Under the pieces are notes generated by a model. That model was not told where the DNA came from, did not search any database, and was given only the letters and a program-made list of their open reading frames with translations. Source: Paraburkholderia sp. Ac-20340 (GTDB taxonomy: Bacteria > Pseudomonadota > Gammaproteobacteria > Burkholderiales > Burkholderiaceae). From it: a stretch of DNA of 64,000 nt. Shown piece by piece: positions 52,104 to 61,140 of this stretch. How positions within the stretch are numbered: position 1 is the first letter of the stretch; the number at the start of each line of letters is the position of its first letter. The stretch covers positions 1 through 64,000 of the forward strand of contig NZ_JAAGPR010000019.1 in NCBI RefSeq assembly GCF_017104965.1, written 5' to 3'. The position numbers and the translations under genes were made by a program.

Positions 52104-54000
52104 CCTGCACCGTCTCGCGAATCTGCTGGAGCGCCGACGCGTCTTCGATCGTCGGCAGATCGCCGGGCTCGCGTCCTTCGGCCAGCGCCGCAATCGCGCG
52201 GCGCAGCAGCTTGCCGGAGCGCGTCTTCGGCAACATCGACACGAAATGCACGCGCGCCGGCCGGCCAATCGCGCCAAGCTGGCGGTCCACGGTCGTGGCG
52301 ATGGCGGCGGCGAGCCGGTCGGCGGCTTTCGGATCGGCGGCGGCCGAGGCGTCGCGCAGCACCACGAAAGCCAGCGCGGCCTGACCCTTCACCGCGTCGT
52401 TCACGCCCACCACGGCGACTTCCGCCACCGACGCATGCGATGAGATCGCTTCCTCGATCTCGCGCGTGCCCAGCCGATGGCCCGCCACGTTGATGACATC
52501 GTCGGTGCGCCCGAGGATCGTCACGTAGCCGTTTTTGTCCTGCACGCCCCAGTCGAAAGTCGAATAGACCTGCTGGCCGGGCACGCTTTCCCAGTAGGTT
52601 TTCACGAAGCGCGCGTCGTCGCCCCAGACCGTTTGCATGCAGCCCGGCGGCAGCGGATAACCGAGCGTGATGACGCCTTTCGTGCCGCTCGCGCAGGGCT
52701 CGCCGGTGTGCTCGTCGCGCAGCACGAGGTCGTAGCCGTAGCAGGGCACGCCGGGCGAGCCGGGTTTCTGCGGCAGCGCCTCCACGCCCCCCTGGATCGC
52801 CAGCATCGGCCAGCCGGTTTCGGTCTGCCAGTAGTTATCGACGACGGGTTTGCCGAGCGCATCCGAAATCCACGTCGCGGTGGGTTCGTCGAGCGGTTCG
52901 CCGGCGAGGAACAGCGTGCGCAGGCTGGACAGATCGGCGGCGCGCAGCAGCGCCGGGTCCTGTTTCTTGAGCACGCGGATCGCCGTGGGCGCGGTGAACA
53001 TCAGGTTGATCCGGTGCTGCTCGACGAGGCGCCACCAGATGCCGCCGTCCGGGCGCAGCGGCGTGCCTTCGTACATCACCGTGGTCATGCCCGCGAGCAG
53101 CGGCGCATAGATGATGTAGCTATGGCCCACGACCCAGCCGATATCGGACGCCGTGAACATCGTGTCGCCCGCGCGGCCTCCGAAGATGTATTCCATCGAT
53201 GCCGCGAGCGCCACCGCATAGCCGCCGACGTCGCGCTGCACGCCTTTCGGCTTGCCGGTCGTGCCCGAGGTGTAAAGGATGTAGGACGGCGCGTTCGATT
53301 CGAGCCATTCGCAGGGCACCTGCGCGTCGTGGAACTGCGCGCGCAGCGGTTCGTAGTGCACCAGATACGGCGCCGAAAAACGCTCCGGCGCGAGCTGGCG
53401 GTCGATCAGCAGCACGTGCGGCGGGGCGTGTTCGGCGCGCGCCATGGCTTCGTCCACCAGCGGCGTGTAGTCGATCACCTTGCCGCCGCGCGCGCCTGCA
53501 TCGGCGCTCACGAGCAGCACGGGTCTGGCATCGTCGATACGCGCCGCGAGGCTGGGCGCCGCGAAGCCGCCGAACACGACCGAATGGATCGCGCCCAGCC
53601 GCGCGCAGGCCAGCATGGCGAACACGGCTTCGGGAATCATCGGCAGATAGATCAGCACGCGCTCGCCGCGCTTGACGCCCAGCGAGCGCATCACGGCGGC
53701 CATGCGGTTCACTTCGGCGTGCAGATCGGCGTAGGTGTAGCGGCGCTCGATGCCGGTTTCGGTCGAAACGTAGACCAGCGCGTTCTGCTGGGCGCGCGAG
53801 GCCAGATGGCGATCGACGGCGTTGAAACAGAGATTGGTGCGACCGCCCGTGAACCAGCGCGCAAAAGGCGGATTCGAGCGGTCGAGGACGCTGTCGAACG
53901 GCGTGTCCCAATGGATGCGCGCGGCTTCGCGACGCCAGAATGCTTCGGGGTTGTCGATCGACTCGCGGTGAAAATCGCGGTAACGCCTGACGTTCTGCAT
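52087..54000 (-). CDS. prpE: propionate-CoA ligase (PrpE type)
   Basis: A 637-residue acyl-AMP-forming ligase of the acetyl/propionyl-CoA synthetase family. Core motif YTSGTTGKPKGVQRD (about 268), which with the following GGYAVAL is PrpE-like. YGYDLVLRDEH, the A8 DDVINVAGHRLGTREIE hinge and the C-terminal acetylatable Lys in PKTRSGKLLRR are also present. It activates propionate for the methylcitrate cycle, though acetate is possible. The other prp genes are not in the window. ATG 54000 is chosen over ATG 54009 because GGGAGG is nine bases away from it. Confidence 0.9.
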   Translation of the reverse strand: MQNVRRYRDFHRESIDNPEAFWRREAARIHWDTPFDSVLDRSNPPFARWFTGGRTNLCFNAVDRHLASRAQQNALVYVSTETGIERRYTYADLHAEVNRMAAVMRSLGVKRGERVLIYLPMIPEAVFAMLACARLGAIHSVVFGGFAAPSLAARIDDARPVLLVSADAGARGGKVIDYTPLVDEAMARAEHAPPHVLLIDRQLAPERFSAPYLVHYEPLRAQFHDAQVPCEWLESNAPSYILYTSGTTGKPKGVQRDVGGYAVALAASMEYIFGGRAGDTMFTASDIGWVVGHSYIIYAPLLAGMTTVMYEGTPLRPDGGIWWRLVEQHRINLMFTAPTAIRVLKKQDPALLRAADLSSLRTLFLAGEPLDEPTATWISDALGKPVVDNYWQTETGWPMLAIQGGVEALPQKPGSPGVPCYGYDLVLRDEHTGEPCASGTKGVITLGYPLPPGCMQTVWGDDARFVKTYWESVPGQQVYSTFDWGVQDKNGYVTILGRTDDVINVAGHRLGTREIEEAISSHASVAEVAVVGVNDAVKGQAALAFVVLRDASAAADPKAADRLAAAIATTVDRQLGAIGRPARVHFVSMLPKTRSGKLLRRAIAALAEGREPGDLPTIEDASALQQIRETVQAARKE

Positions 54001-54166
54001 GACGTCCATCCTCCCGTGCCCGATCGCCGTTGTGGCCCGGCCGGCCAGAACCGGCGCTAGAAAACCGAGGATAGTGCAGCGCAACGGCGGCGGGCAACGC
54101 GGGCGAACCCGCGTTCGAGGGTGTCTTCGATGGCGCGTGCCTGGGCGTGCGCGGCCGGGCCGTGAC

Positions 54167-54793
54167 TCAGCGCCCCGCGCCGCGATCCTGATCGACGGCG
54201 CACGCCGCAGCGGCACCCGCGCGCGCACGCGGACGCGGCTGCGCATGCCAGCGCCGCAGCCAGCGGCAGGCGATCGCGATGGCCGGATCGATCTGCGCGC
54301 TCACGGCCGGGCCCAGGCCCGTGCCGTAGTCGTCGTGGGCAAGCGGCTGCACGCCGATCAGCACCAGCTCGCGCGGATAGCGGCCCTTGAGCTGGGCGCA
54401 GGCGAGCACATCGGCGAAATCCATCTGATGCAGGCTGACCGGAGGCGTGCCCAGATGCTTCACGGCGTCGTCGTCTTCGCGCACGCAGAGCGTGCCCGGC
54501 GCGCAGCCGAAATCGGCGGCATTGAAGACGATCATGCGTTGCGCCGATTCCACCAGCGGCAGCAGCGCGCGGCCTTCGATGCCGCCGGCCACGAATTCGA
54601 CGTGCGGCGCACATTGCCAGCCGGCCTTCATGCGCTCGATCGCACGCATGCCGAAGCCCGCATCGCCCCATTGCTGATTGCCGATACCCAGTACGACGAT
54701 GCTGGGCGATGTCTGGACGCGTGCGCCGGTGTCTGTCGGCACACTCATGTAGCGGGCGAAGACATACGGAACGTGCTCGTAGAGAAAGCTCAC
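54167..54793 (-). CDS. orphan HyaD/HoxM-like hydrogenase-maturation-protease homologue, degenerate metal site
   Basis: A 208-residue protein of the HybD/HyaD/HoxM family: GIGNQQWGDAGFGMRAIE near 36, a central VFNAADFGCAPGTL, SLHQMDFADVLA and ELVLIGVQP. Active members cut the C-terminus of [NiFe]-hydrogenase large subunits and hold Ni with Glu16, Asp62 and His93 (HybD numbering). Here the Glu is Ala and the Asp is Asn; only the His remains. No hydrogenase gene is in the window. GTG 54793 with GGGAG five bases upstream is the start. An FNR/CRP-type box lies 62-75 bases upstream. The C-terminal 40 residues are Arg/Ala-rich. Confidence 0.78.
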   Translation of the reverse strand: MSFLYEHVPYVFARYMSVPTDTGARVQTSPSIVVLGIGNQQWGDAGFGMRAIERMKAGWQCAPHVEFVAGGIEGRALLPLVESAQRMIVFNAADFGCAPGTLCVREDDDAVKHLGTPPVSLHQMDFADVLACAQLKGRYPRELVLIGVQPLAHDDYGTGLGPAVSAQIDPAIAIACRWLRRWHAQPRPRARAGAAAACAVDQDRGAGR

Positions 54794-54854
54794 GCGACTC
54801 CCTTGGCGAAGGACAGTAAAGTCAGAATACTCTTAGCTGTCGATGCTTTTTGTG

Positions 54855-54868
54855 TTGACGTGAGTCAA
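54855..54868 (-). promoter_or_regulatory. FNR/FixK-type box upstream of the HoxM-like gene
   Basis: TTGAC-GTGA-GTCAA is a perfect 5-4-5 palindrome that keeps the TTGA-N6-TCAA core of FNR/Anr/FixK sites. On the minus strand a TATTCT -10 (54829-54824) puts the start near 54817. The box centre is then at about -44, close to the class II activator position of -41.5. Confidence 0.6.
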
Positions 54869-54969
54869 TTTTGAGAACGGTTCGGCGCTTGGGCTAACCT
54901 TATTTTGCAAGCGTTGCTCATCGTCTGTCGGGCAATGCCTGGAATGTGCGAGAAAGTGTTCGCGCAAAG

Positions 54970-54997
54970 ACAAGGAGCGCCCGAAGGCGCTCCTTGT
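54970..54997. terminator. terminator of the efflux operon
   Basis: ACAAGGAGCGCC (54970-54981), loop CGAA, GGCGCTCCTTGT (54986-54997). A 12-bp perfect stem, 64 bases beyond the last gene of the leftward efflux operon. Confidence 0.9.
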
Positions 54998-55061
54998 TTG
55001 CTGCTCGTCGCCGGGCGAACCGGCCGGTCGTCCGGCGCTCGTGGCGACGTCGGCGAGGGAC

Positions 55062-55925
55062 TTACGCGCCCGGCTTGACCACCACCGTGCAGGTCGTGCC
55101 TGCCGAGAGAATCATGCCGTCCGGCACCTTGTCGATGTGAATACGCACCGGCACGCGTTGAGCAAGGCGCACCCAGTTGAAGGTCGGGTTCACATCGGCG
55201 AGCAGTTCGCGGCTTTGCGGATTGTCGCGGTCGTAGATGCCGCGCGAGATGCTTTCCACGTGGCCTTCGAGCGTGCCGCCGCTCATCAGCTTGATGTCGG
55301 CCTTGTTGCCCACCTGCACGTGCGGCAGCTTGGTTTCCTCGAAATAGCCGTAGACCCAGAACGAGTGGCTGTCCACCACGGCGAGCTTCGCCTGGCCGCC
55401 GATCGCGTAGTCGCCCTTGAACACCTGCAGGTTGGTGATATAGCCGTCGACCGGCGAGATCACGCGCGTGCGTTCGAGATTGAGCTTGGCGGCGTCGAGC
55501 GCGGCGATGGCCTGCTGGTACTGCGCCTGCGCCGAATTCGCGGTGTGCGAAGCGTTTTCGCGGTTTTCCTGCGAGACCACGAGGCTGTCCATGTCGGCGC
55601 GGCGGCGGGCGTCGTCGAGCTTCATGGTCAGTTCGGCCTTGCGCGCGGCGACGGCCGCCTCGGCCTGCTCGACGGCGATCTGGTAGTGCGACGGGTCGAT
55701 CTGCATCAGCAGGTCGCCCTTGTGCACCATCTGGTTGTCCTTCACGGGCAGATCGACCACGGCGCCGGAGACGTCGGGCGCGATGTTGACCACTTCGGCC
55801 CGCACGCGGCCGTCACGCGTCCACGGTTCGTCCATGTAGTGGACCCACAGCGCGCGGCCGACCAGGATGGCGACGACGAAGATGATGGCCGTCGCGATAA
55901 AGCCAATGATGTTTCGGATAGTCAT
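55062..55925 (-). CDS. HlyD/EmrA-type membrane fusion protein (AaeA-like)
   Basis: A 287-residue periplasmic adaptor. One N-terminal membrane anchor (about 7-27) is followed by a lipoyl-like half DRDGRVRAEVVNIAPDVSG-type strand. A long alpha-helical hairpin (about 75-150) and the second lipoyl half SPVDGYITNLQVFKGDY come next, then a C-terminal beta-barrel. It bridges the FUSC inner-membrane pump and the outer-membrane channel encoded upstream. Last gene of the four-gene operon, 26 bases after the DUF1656 gene. Confidence 0.9.
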   Translation of the reverse strand: MTIRNIIGFIATAIIFVVAILVGRALWVHYMDEPWTRDGRVRAEVVNIAPDVSGAVVDLPVKDNQMVHKGDLLMQIDPSHYQIAVEQAEAAVAARKAELTMKLDDARRRADMDSLVVSQENRENASHTANSAQAQYQQAIAALDAAKLNLERTRVISPVDGYITNLQVFKGDYAIGGQAKLAVVDSHSFWVYGYFEETKLPHVQVGNKADIKLMSGGTLEGHVESISRGIYDRDNPQSRELLADVNPTFNWVRLAQRVPVRIHIDKVPDGMILSAGTTCTVVVKPGA

Positions 55926-55951
55926 GATTCTTTAGCCGGTTCAACGCCGGT

Positions 55952-56152
55952 TCAACGATAGACGGCAAGCCCGATCACGCAGCACACGACCACGAGCAGA
56001 CTCACGCGGAACAGGGACGGGTGCCACACGATGCGGTACAGGCCGGTACGGGCCAGCACGGAATCGAGCACCCAGGTGATCGCCGCGCCCAGAATGAAGA
56101 GCAGGACGATCGCCGGAATGTAGGCGTCCAGAAACGCCACGTCACGAGGCAT
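55952..56152 (-). CDS. DUF1656 small membrane protein (AaeX-like)
   Basis: A 66-residue protein with two hydrophobic helices (about 11-30 and 48-65). LDAYIPAIVLLFILGA and LYRIVWHPSLFRVSL are typical of DUF1656. AaeX-type partners accompany aromatic-acid efflux pumps of the AaeB class; their exact role is unknown. ATG 56152 overlaps the 3' end of the FUSC gene by 11 bases. Confidence 0.9.
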   Translation of the reverse strand: MPRDVAFLDAYIPAIVLLFILGAAITWVLDSVLARTGLYRIVWHPSLFRVSLLVVVCCVIGLAVYR

Positions 56153-58433
56153 GGTTCGCTCCTTGCGTGTCGCCGGGGCGCTTGCCCGACGGGTTATTCG
56201 TATCGGCACGCGTAGCATCGGCATAGGCCGCGAACGGCGACTGCGGATCGATGAGCGCGGTGCGCATGAAATGCAGATGGCTCAGGCAGCGCTGCAGCGG
56301 GTGGCGTTCCTCGCGCGGCGCGGCGTCGCGCAGCACGGCTTCGAGCACGCTTTGCGTCGTGGCGATGGCAGTGCTGGTCGCGGCGAGCGCTTCGGCATGG
56401 CGGCGCGCATCGGGGCGCTCGAACAGCGCGCTCATGCGCTTGAGCACCACGTTCGTTTGCTCGCGCCACGGCGCGTGCTGCGCAAAGCGCGGATGGGCGC
56501 CGGTTTGCGTCGTCATCGCCGCCAGTTCTTCGCGCAGATCGAGCGCGGCATTGCCGATTTCGAGCGTCGAGAACATCCAGCGCAGCGTGTCCTGGCGGAA
56601 CGCCTGATCGCTGCCCGCAATCGCGTTGAGCTGGAACATCAGATCGCGCGCGCCGCTTTCGAAGCGGTTGCGCAGACCCGCTACGCCGGGCATGCCCGGC
56701 AGACCTTGCAGACGCGCACGGCATGCATGCACGGCCTGGCCGCGCAGATTGGCGAGCAGACGGTTGCGCAGCCAGCGCGTCGAAGGCGGCAACAGCACCG
56801 CGAAGGCGGCCGCCGAAACGATCTGCGAGACCACCAGCGCGAGCGCGTCGTTGATATAGCCGCTCGGGTTGTACTGCACCACGTTGTCCGGGCCCGCGAG
56901 GAAGCACAGGAAGATGCAGTAGCCCACGCCGTAGCCCGCGTAGGCCGGGCGCGTCGTCAGGAAGGTGCCGAAGGCCAGCGCCGGCGCGAGCGCCACGCAC
57001 AGCATCGGGAAGCCGTCGATGTGCGGGAACACGCCAAACGTCAGCACCATGCCGACGATCGCCGCGAGCATCGTGCCGACTGCCATCTGGTTCGCCATGC
57101 GCGTCGGTTGCGGCGAGGCCGATGCGAGCGCACAGGTCGCCGCGGCGTTGAGCACGAGGTTGGTGCCGCTCGGCCAGGCCGTGGCGATCCAGAACGCGCC
57201 CAGCAGTCCCATGACGATCGCGGCGCGCATGCCGTGCACGCTGGCCGCGAACAGATTGGTCCGGGGCATGTAGCGCGCGATCCATTTCTCGCGCGAATGC
57301 GTGTCGACGGCGAGCGAGGCGTAGGTCGCCGTGTACTCGTTCATCTCGTGCACGAAGCGGTAGAACAGTTCCGTCGCGGTGTCGAAGTCGAGCAGGGCGG
57401 CGGCCTTGTCGGCGTCGTCCAGCGTGGCTTCGAGCTGCGCACGCGTTTCGCGCACGCGCCTGGGCAACGCCGCGCGGTACTGCGAAAGCTGCGCGGACGC
57501 CTGGGTCGCATCGGCGGCCGTGAGCACGCGCTCGCCCGCGATCTCGAACAGCGGCGCGATCTCGTGGAAATACGGCTCCAGCGCCGCCACCGTGGCGCTC
57601 GAGCCTTCGCCGCGCAGACGGTTCATCAGCTGATGCAGCGCGTGAAAGCGCGTCGATGCCGCCATGAATTCGGTGTTCAGGCGCGCAAGACGGCCCGAGC
57701 GCATGCGCGAATCCGGCGACTCGAACACGGCATTGCTGCGGCTCGCCTCGAAGCCGACGATATCGGCCACGAAACGCGCATTGGTCGCTTCGATCTGCGA
57801 ACGATCGACGCGCCCCGCGAGCGACGCCGACACGTAATCGACGAACGACGAAAAGCGGCGGCGCACCGTCGAGCGCAGCAATTCGCCCGTGTACTGCGGA
57901 AACACCACGGCGCTCACGACGCCCGAAGCCAGAATGCCGAGCGAGATTTCGGCCACGCGCGTCATCGCCGACATGAACGCGCCGTCGGGATGCTGCGAGG
58001 CCGGAATGCCGATCAGCGCGGCCGTGTAGCCCGCGAGCACGAAGCCATACGAGCGGAAGTTGCGGTTACGCGCCGCGCCCGCCGTACAGATGCCGACCCA
58101 CAGCGCCGTGCTGGCGATGAAGAGTTCGGGCTGCTGCGCGAACAGGCCGATCAGCGCGAGCATCACGACGAGGCCGATCAGCGTGCCGCAAAGCCGGTAG
58201 AAACTCTTGGCGAACACCGGGCCGCTCTGCGGCTGCATGACGATGAACACCGTCGTCATGGCGGTGCGCGGCGAGGGCAGTTCGAGCTTCATCGCAATAC
58301 CGAGCGCGATCAGCGCGGCGGCGATGGTCTTGAAGAGATAGAGCCAGACGAGGCCATCGGTGCGAGCCCAGTCGGCGAACGCTTTCAGAAAGCGCTGGCC
58401 GTCCGGCTGCGTGGAGGAAGAGGACGCTTGCAT
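56142..58433 (-). CDS. FUSC/ArAE-family aromatic acid exporter (AaeB-like)
   Basis: A 763-residue pump with the doubled FUSC layout: two blocks of about five or six helices (about 30-180 and 385-530), each followed by a large soluble region. ELPSPRTAMTTVFIVMQPQSGPVFAKSFYR near 50 is the family signature. The family exports p-hydroxybenzoic and related aromatic acids or fusaric acid with proton drive. Second gene of the operon: 11 bases after the outer-membrane channel gene and overlapping the DUF1656 gene. Confidence 0.92.
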   Translation of the reverse strand: MQASSSSTQPDGQRFLKAFADWARTDGLVWLYLFKTIAAALIALGIAMKLELPSPRTAMTTVFIVMQPQSGPVFAKSFYRLCGTLIGLVVMLALIGLFAQQPELFIASTALWVGICTAGAARNRNFRSYGFVLAGYTAALIGIPASQHPDGAFMSAMTRVAEISLGILASGVVSAVVFPQYTGELLRSTVRRRFSSFVDYVSASLAGRVDRSQIEATNARFVADIVGFEASRSNAVFESPDSRMRSGRLARLNTEFMAASTRFHALHQLMNRLRGEGSSATVAALEPYFHEIAPLFEIAGERVLTAADATQASAQLSQYRAALPRRVRETRAQLEATLDDADKAAALLDFDTATELFYRFVHEMNEYTATYASLAVDTHSREKWIARYMPRTNLFAASVHGMRAAIVMGLLGAFWIATAWPSGTNLVLNAAATCALASASPQPTRMANQMAVGTMLAAIVGMVLTFGVFPHIDGFPMLCVALAPALAFGTFLTTRPAYAGYGVGYCIFLCFLAGPDNVVQYNPSGYINDALALVVSQIVSAAAFAVLLPPSTRWLRNRLLANLRGQAVHACRARLQGLPGMPGVAGLRNRFESGARDLMFQLNAIAGSDQAFRQDTLRWMFSTLEIGNAALDLREELAAMTTQTGAHPRFAQHAPWREQTNVVLKRMSALFERPDARRHAEALAATSTAIATTQSVLEAVLRDAAPREERHPLQRCLSHLHFMRTALIDPQSPFAAYADATRADTNNPSGKRPGDTQGANHAS

Positions 58434-58444
58434 CGTCGCCTGCC

Positions 58445-60046
58445 TCAGTGCGCGCTGCCTGGCGCGCCGGCGTCGTCAGCCGACGAATGCGGCGCGAGCA
58501 GCGCGGCCGGTGCGAGCGGCACGGCGCGCGTCTTCTTGCCGTGCGCGGGCAACTGTTCGGCGGCCGTGGGACTCGCCACGGCGGGATCGGCCGCGGTATC
58601 GGCTCCCGCAGCGATCGTGCCGCCGCCCAGCGCCGCCACCAGCGTGGCATGCGCGGTCAGACGCGCCGCCTGGATGCGCGCGACGCCTTCCTGCGCACGC
58701 AGCAACTGCGTCTGCGCGATCAGCACATTGAGATAGTCGGTCAGACCGCGGCGATAGCCTTCCTGCGACAGATCGTAGTTGCGCTGCGCGGCCGCCACCG
58801 AGCGATGCGCGTCGTCTTCCTGCGTCGCGAGCGAACGCATGCGCACGACCTGATCGGCGATTTCCTTGAGCGCGGTCACGATCGTCTGGTTGTACTGCTC
58901 CACGGCGATGTCGTAAGTGGCCGACTGCGCGCCGAGTTGCGAGCGCAGACGTCCGCCGTCGAAGATCGGCAGCGACAGGGCGGGGCCGCCCGCATAACTG
59001 CCGCTCATCGACTTCAGGAACTGGAACATCGGGCCGGCCGCCGCATAACCGCCCATCGACACGAGCAGGTTGATGTTCGGATAAAAGTCGGCCTTGGCCA
59101 CGTCGATGCCGCGCGCCTGCGCGGCCACGGTCCAGCGCGCCGCGACGATGTCCGGGCGATGGCCGATGAGTTCGGCCGGCAGCGCCGAGGGCAGACCCGC
59201 CGGTGCGCCCAGCGCCAGTGCCGGGCGCTGGATCGTTTCACCCGCGCCGGGGCCCTTGCCGGCGAGCGCGGCAAGCTGGTTCTTGCCCAGCGCGATGGCT
59301 TCTTCGAGCGAATCGATCTGGCGCTCGTACTCGGGCAGCGGCGTTTCGGCCTGGCTGACTTCGAGTTGCGTGCCGATGCCGCCCTTCAGACGGTGCTGCG
59401 CGAGCGCGAGCACTTTCTGCTGCTCGGCGAGCGTCTGTTTGGCGATATCGAGCAGCGCGTAGTTCATCGACATATCGATGTACGCGCGCGTGACGTTCAC
59501 TTCGAGTTCGAGCTGCGCGGCGCGGGCATCGGCGGCCGTGGCGTGCGCCACGTCGAGCGCGCGCTCGGCGTTGTTCTTGTCCTGGCCCCAGAGATCGAGG
59601 TGATAGGACAGGCCGAGCGTGGCGGTGTTGTTCCACGAATTCGAGTTGGCGAGCGAGCCCGGTCCGTAATAGATATTGTCGGACCAATGCTGGCGCTGGA
59701 TGGACATGCTGCCGTTGATCTGCGGCAGCAGGCCGGCTTCGGCCACGCCCGCCATCGAGCGCGCTTCGCGCACGCGTGCCTGCGCGGCCGCGAGCGACGG
59801 ATTGCCCGAGATCGAGGCTTCGATCCAGGTATTGAGCTGCGGGTCGTTGTAGGCGCGCCACCAGTCGGCGGCGGGCCATTTTGCGTCGGTGTTGGCGGCG
59901 CGGATCGCCGATCCGGCGTCCAGTTCGCTCGCGTCGACGTGCTTCGCTTGAGGGGCGATTCCCCCGGTACTGGCGCATCCCGCGATTATCAACGAGAACG
60001 TAAGAACCGCGGCTACGGCTAGTCCTTTCGGTACCGGAGACTGCAC
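58445..60046 (-). CDS. NodT-family outer-membrane efflux lipoprotein
   Basis: A 533-residue TolC-like channel. The signal peptide ends in LIIAGC, so it is lipid-anchored. Two repeated outer-membrane-efflux coiled-coil/beta-barrel modules (about 60-270 and 280-475) follow, with the WWRAYNDPQLNTWIEASISGNPSL start typical of NodT/OprM. The C-terminal 60 residues are low-complexity Ala-rich. The start is GTG 60046 with AGGGAG seven bases away. First gene of the efflux operon, divergent from the LysR regulator. Confidence 0.92.
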   Translation of the reverse strand: MQSPVPKGLAVAAVLTFSLIIAGCASTGGIAPQAKHVDASELDAGSAIRAANTDAKWPAADWWRAYNDPQLNTWIEASISGNPSLAAAQARVREARSMAGVAEAGLLPQINGSMSIQRQHWSDNIYYGPGSLANSNSWNNTATLGLSYHLDLWGQDKNNAERALDVAHATAADARAAQLELEVNVTRAYIDMSMNYALLDIAKQTLAEQQKVLALAQHRLKGGIGTQLEVSQAETPLPEYERQIDSLEEAIALGKNQLAALAGKGPGAGETIQRPALALGAPAGLPSALPAELIGHRPDIVAARWTVAAQARGIDVAKADFYPNINLLVSMGGYAAAGPMFQFLKSMSGSYAGGPALSLPIFDGGRLRSQLGAQSATYDIAVEQYNQTIVTALKEIADQVVRMRSLATQEDDAHRSVAAAQRNYDLSQEGYRRGLTDYLNVLIAQTQLLRAQEGVARIQAARLTAHATLVAALGGGTIAAGADTAADPAVASPTAAEQLPAHGKKTRAVPLAPAALLAPHSSADDAGAPGSAH

Positions 60047-60083
60047 GATTTACTCCCTTAACGGCTATAGATTGATGTGCGTC

Positions 60084-60089
60084 ATTATA
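60084..60089 (-). promoter_or_regulatory. -10 element of the efflux operon promoter
   Basis: TATAAT on the minus strand at 60089-60084, preceded by an A-rich spacer. It predicts a start near 60077 and a 30-base leader to the GTG of the channel gene. The -35 (TTATTC) is weak, as expected for an activated promoter. Confidence 0.6.
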
Positions 60090-60141
60090 TTTTTTGACCG
60101 ATTGGCGAATAACCGGTAAAGATGCAAGGCATTCTTACGCG

Positions 60142-60152
60142 TTATGAGATAA
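60142..60152. promoter_or_regulatory. candidate LysR operator TTAT-GAG-ATAA
   Basis: A palindromic AT-rich element in the 155-base gap between the divergent efflux operon and its LysR gene. It is followed by more AT-rich half-site-like sequence. It overlaps a GATAAT that could be the -10 of the regulator gene, as in LysR autoregulation. Confidence 0.4.
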
Positions 60153-60201
60153 TTGATATTACAAAACGTGCAACAATTCGTCCGTCAGATAGAGGATTGG
60201 T

Positions 60202-61140
60202 ATGGATACGCTTCAAAACATGCGGGTATTCGTCCGGGTGGTGGAAGCCGGCAGCTTTACGGGCGCCGCCCAGCACCTGAATACGACCACGGCTTATGCG
60301 TCGCGCGCGGTCTCCGACCTGGAGGCTCACCTGCGCACGCGTCTTCTGAACCGCACGACGCGCCGCATCGCGCTCACCGAAGCCGGCGAGCGTTATCTGC
60401 AGCGTTGCGAGCAGATCCTGGCCTATGTGGATCAGGCGGAAGCCGAAGCCGGCGACGCGCATGCGCGCCCGTCGGGCAAGCTCAAGGTTCACGCGATGAC
60501 GAGCTTCGGCCAGCACTATGTCGTGCCGGCGGTGGGGCAGTATCAGCAGTTGTATCCCGATGTGCATGTCGAGCTGACGCTCGCGCAGCGCATGCCGGAT
60601 CTGCTCGACGAGGGTTATGACGTGGCGCTCGTGCTGGCCACCGATCTGCCGGATTCGGGTTTCGTGTCGCAGCGGCTGACCAGCGCGTTCAGCATCGCCT
60701 GCGCGTCGCCGGCCTATCTGGAGCGCCATGGCGTGCCGCAGACGCCGCACGACCTCGTCAATCACCGTTGCCTGCAACTGGTGACGCCGGTGTTTCCGTC
60801 GTCGCAATGGCAGTTCACCGGGCCGCAGGGCGTCGAGACCATCGATCTCGGGCCGGCCACCTTCCAGGTGAACGTGGCCGAAGCGATGGCCGTGGGCGTG
60901 CGCGAAGGCATGGGCGTGGGCCTGCTGCCGATCTATTCGGCGATCAGTGGGCTGCGCAGCGGCGAACTCGTGTGGATTCTGCCCGAGTACCGCTCGCAGG
61001 AGATGACGGTGTTCGCGATGTATCCGTCGCGTCAGTATCTGGATGCGAAGATCCGCACGTGGGTCGAGTTGCTGCGCGAGAAGTTGCCCGCGACGCTCGC
61101 GGAAGACCAGACGGAACTGCGCCGCTTCGCGCGCACGTAA
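60202..61140 (+). CDS. LysR-type regulator of the efflux operon (AaeR-like)
   Basis: A 312-residue LysR regulator of the CrgA/AaeR branch. The helix-turn-helix lies at residues 1-60 (FVRVVEAGSFTGAAQHLNTTTAYASRAV), and an effector-binding domain (about 92-300) follows. Divergent from the FUSC/DUF1656/HlyD/NodT operon, as aaeR is from aaeXAB. It should activate the pump in response to an aromatic carboxylic acid (inference from position). ATG 60202 gives a standard LysR start. Confidence 0.9.
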   Translation: MDTLQNMRVFVRVVEAGSFTGAAQHLNTTTAYASRAVSDLEAHLRTRLLNRTTRRIALTEAGERYLQRCEQILAYVDQAEAEAGDAHARPSGKLKVHAMTSFGQHYVVPAVGQYQQLYPDVHVELTLAQRMPDLLDEGYDVALVLATDLPDSGFVSQRLTSAFSIACASPAYLERHGVPQTPHDLVNHRCLQLVTPVFPSSQWQFTGPQGVETIDLGPATFQVNVAEAMAVGVREGMGVGLLPIYSAISGLRSGELVWILPEYRSQEMTVFAMYPSRQYLDAKIRTWVELLREKLPATLAEDQTELRRFART

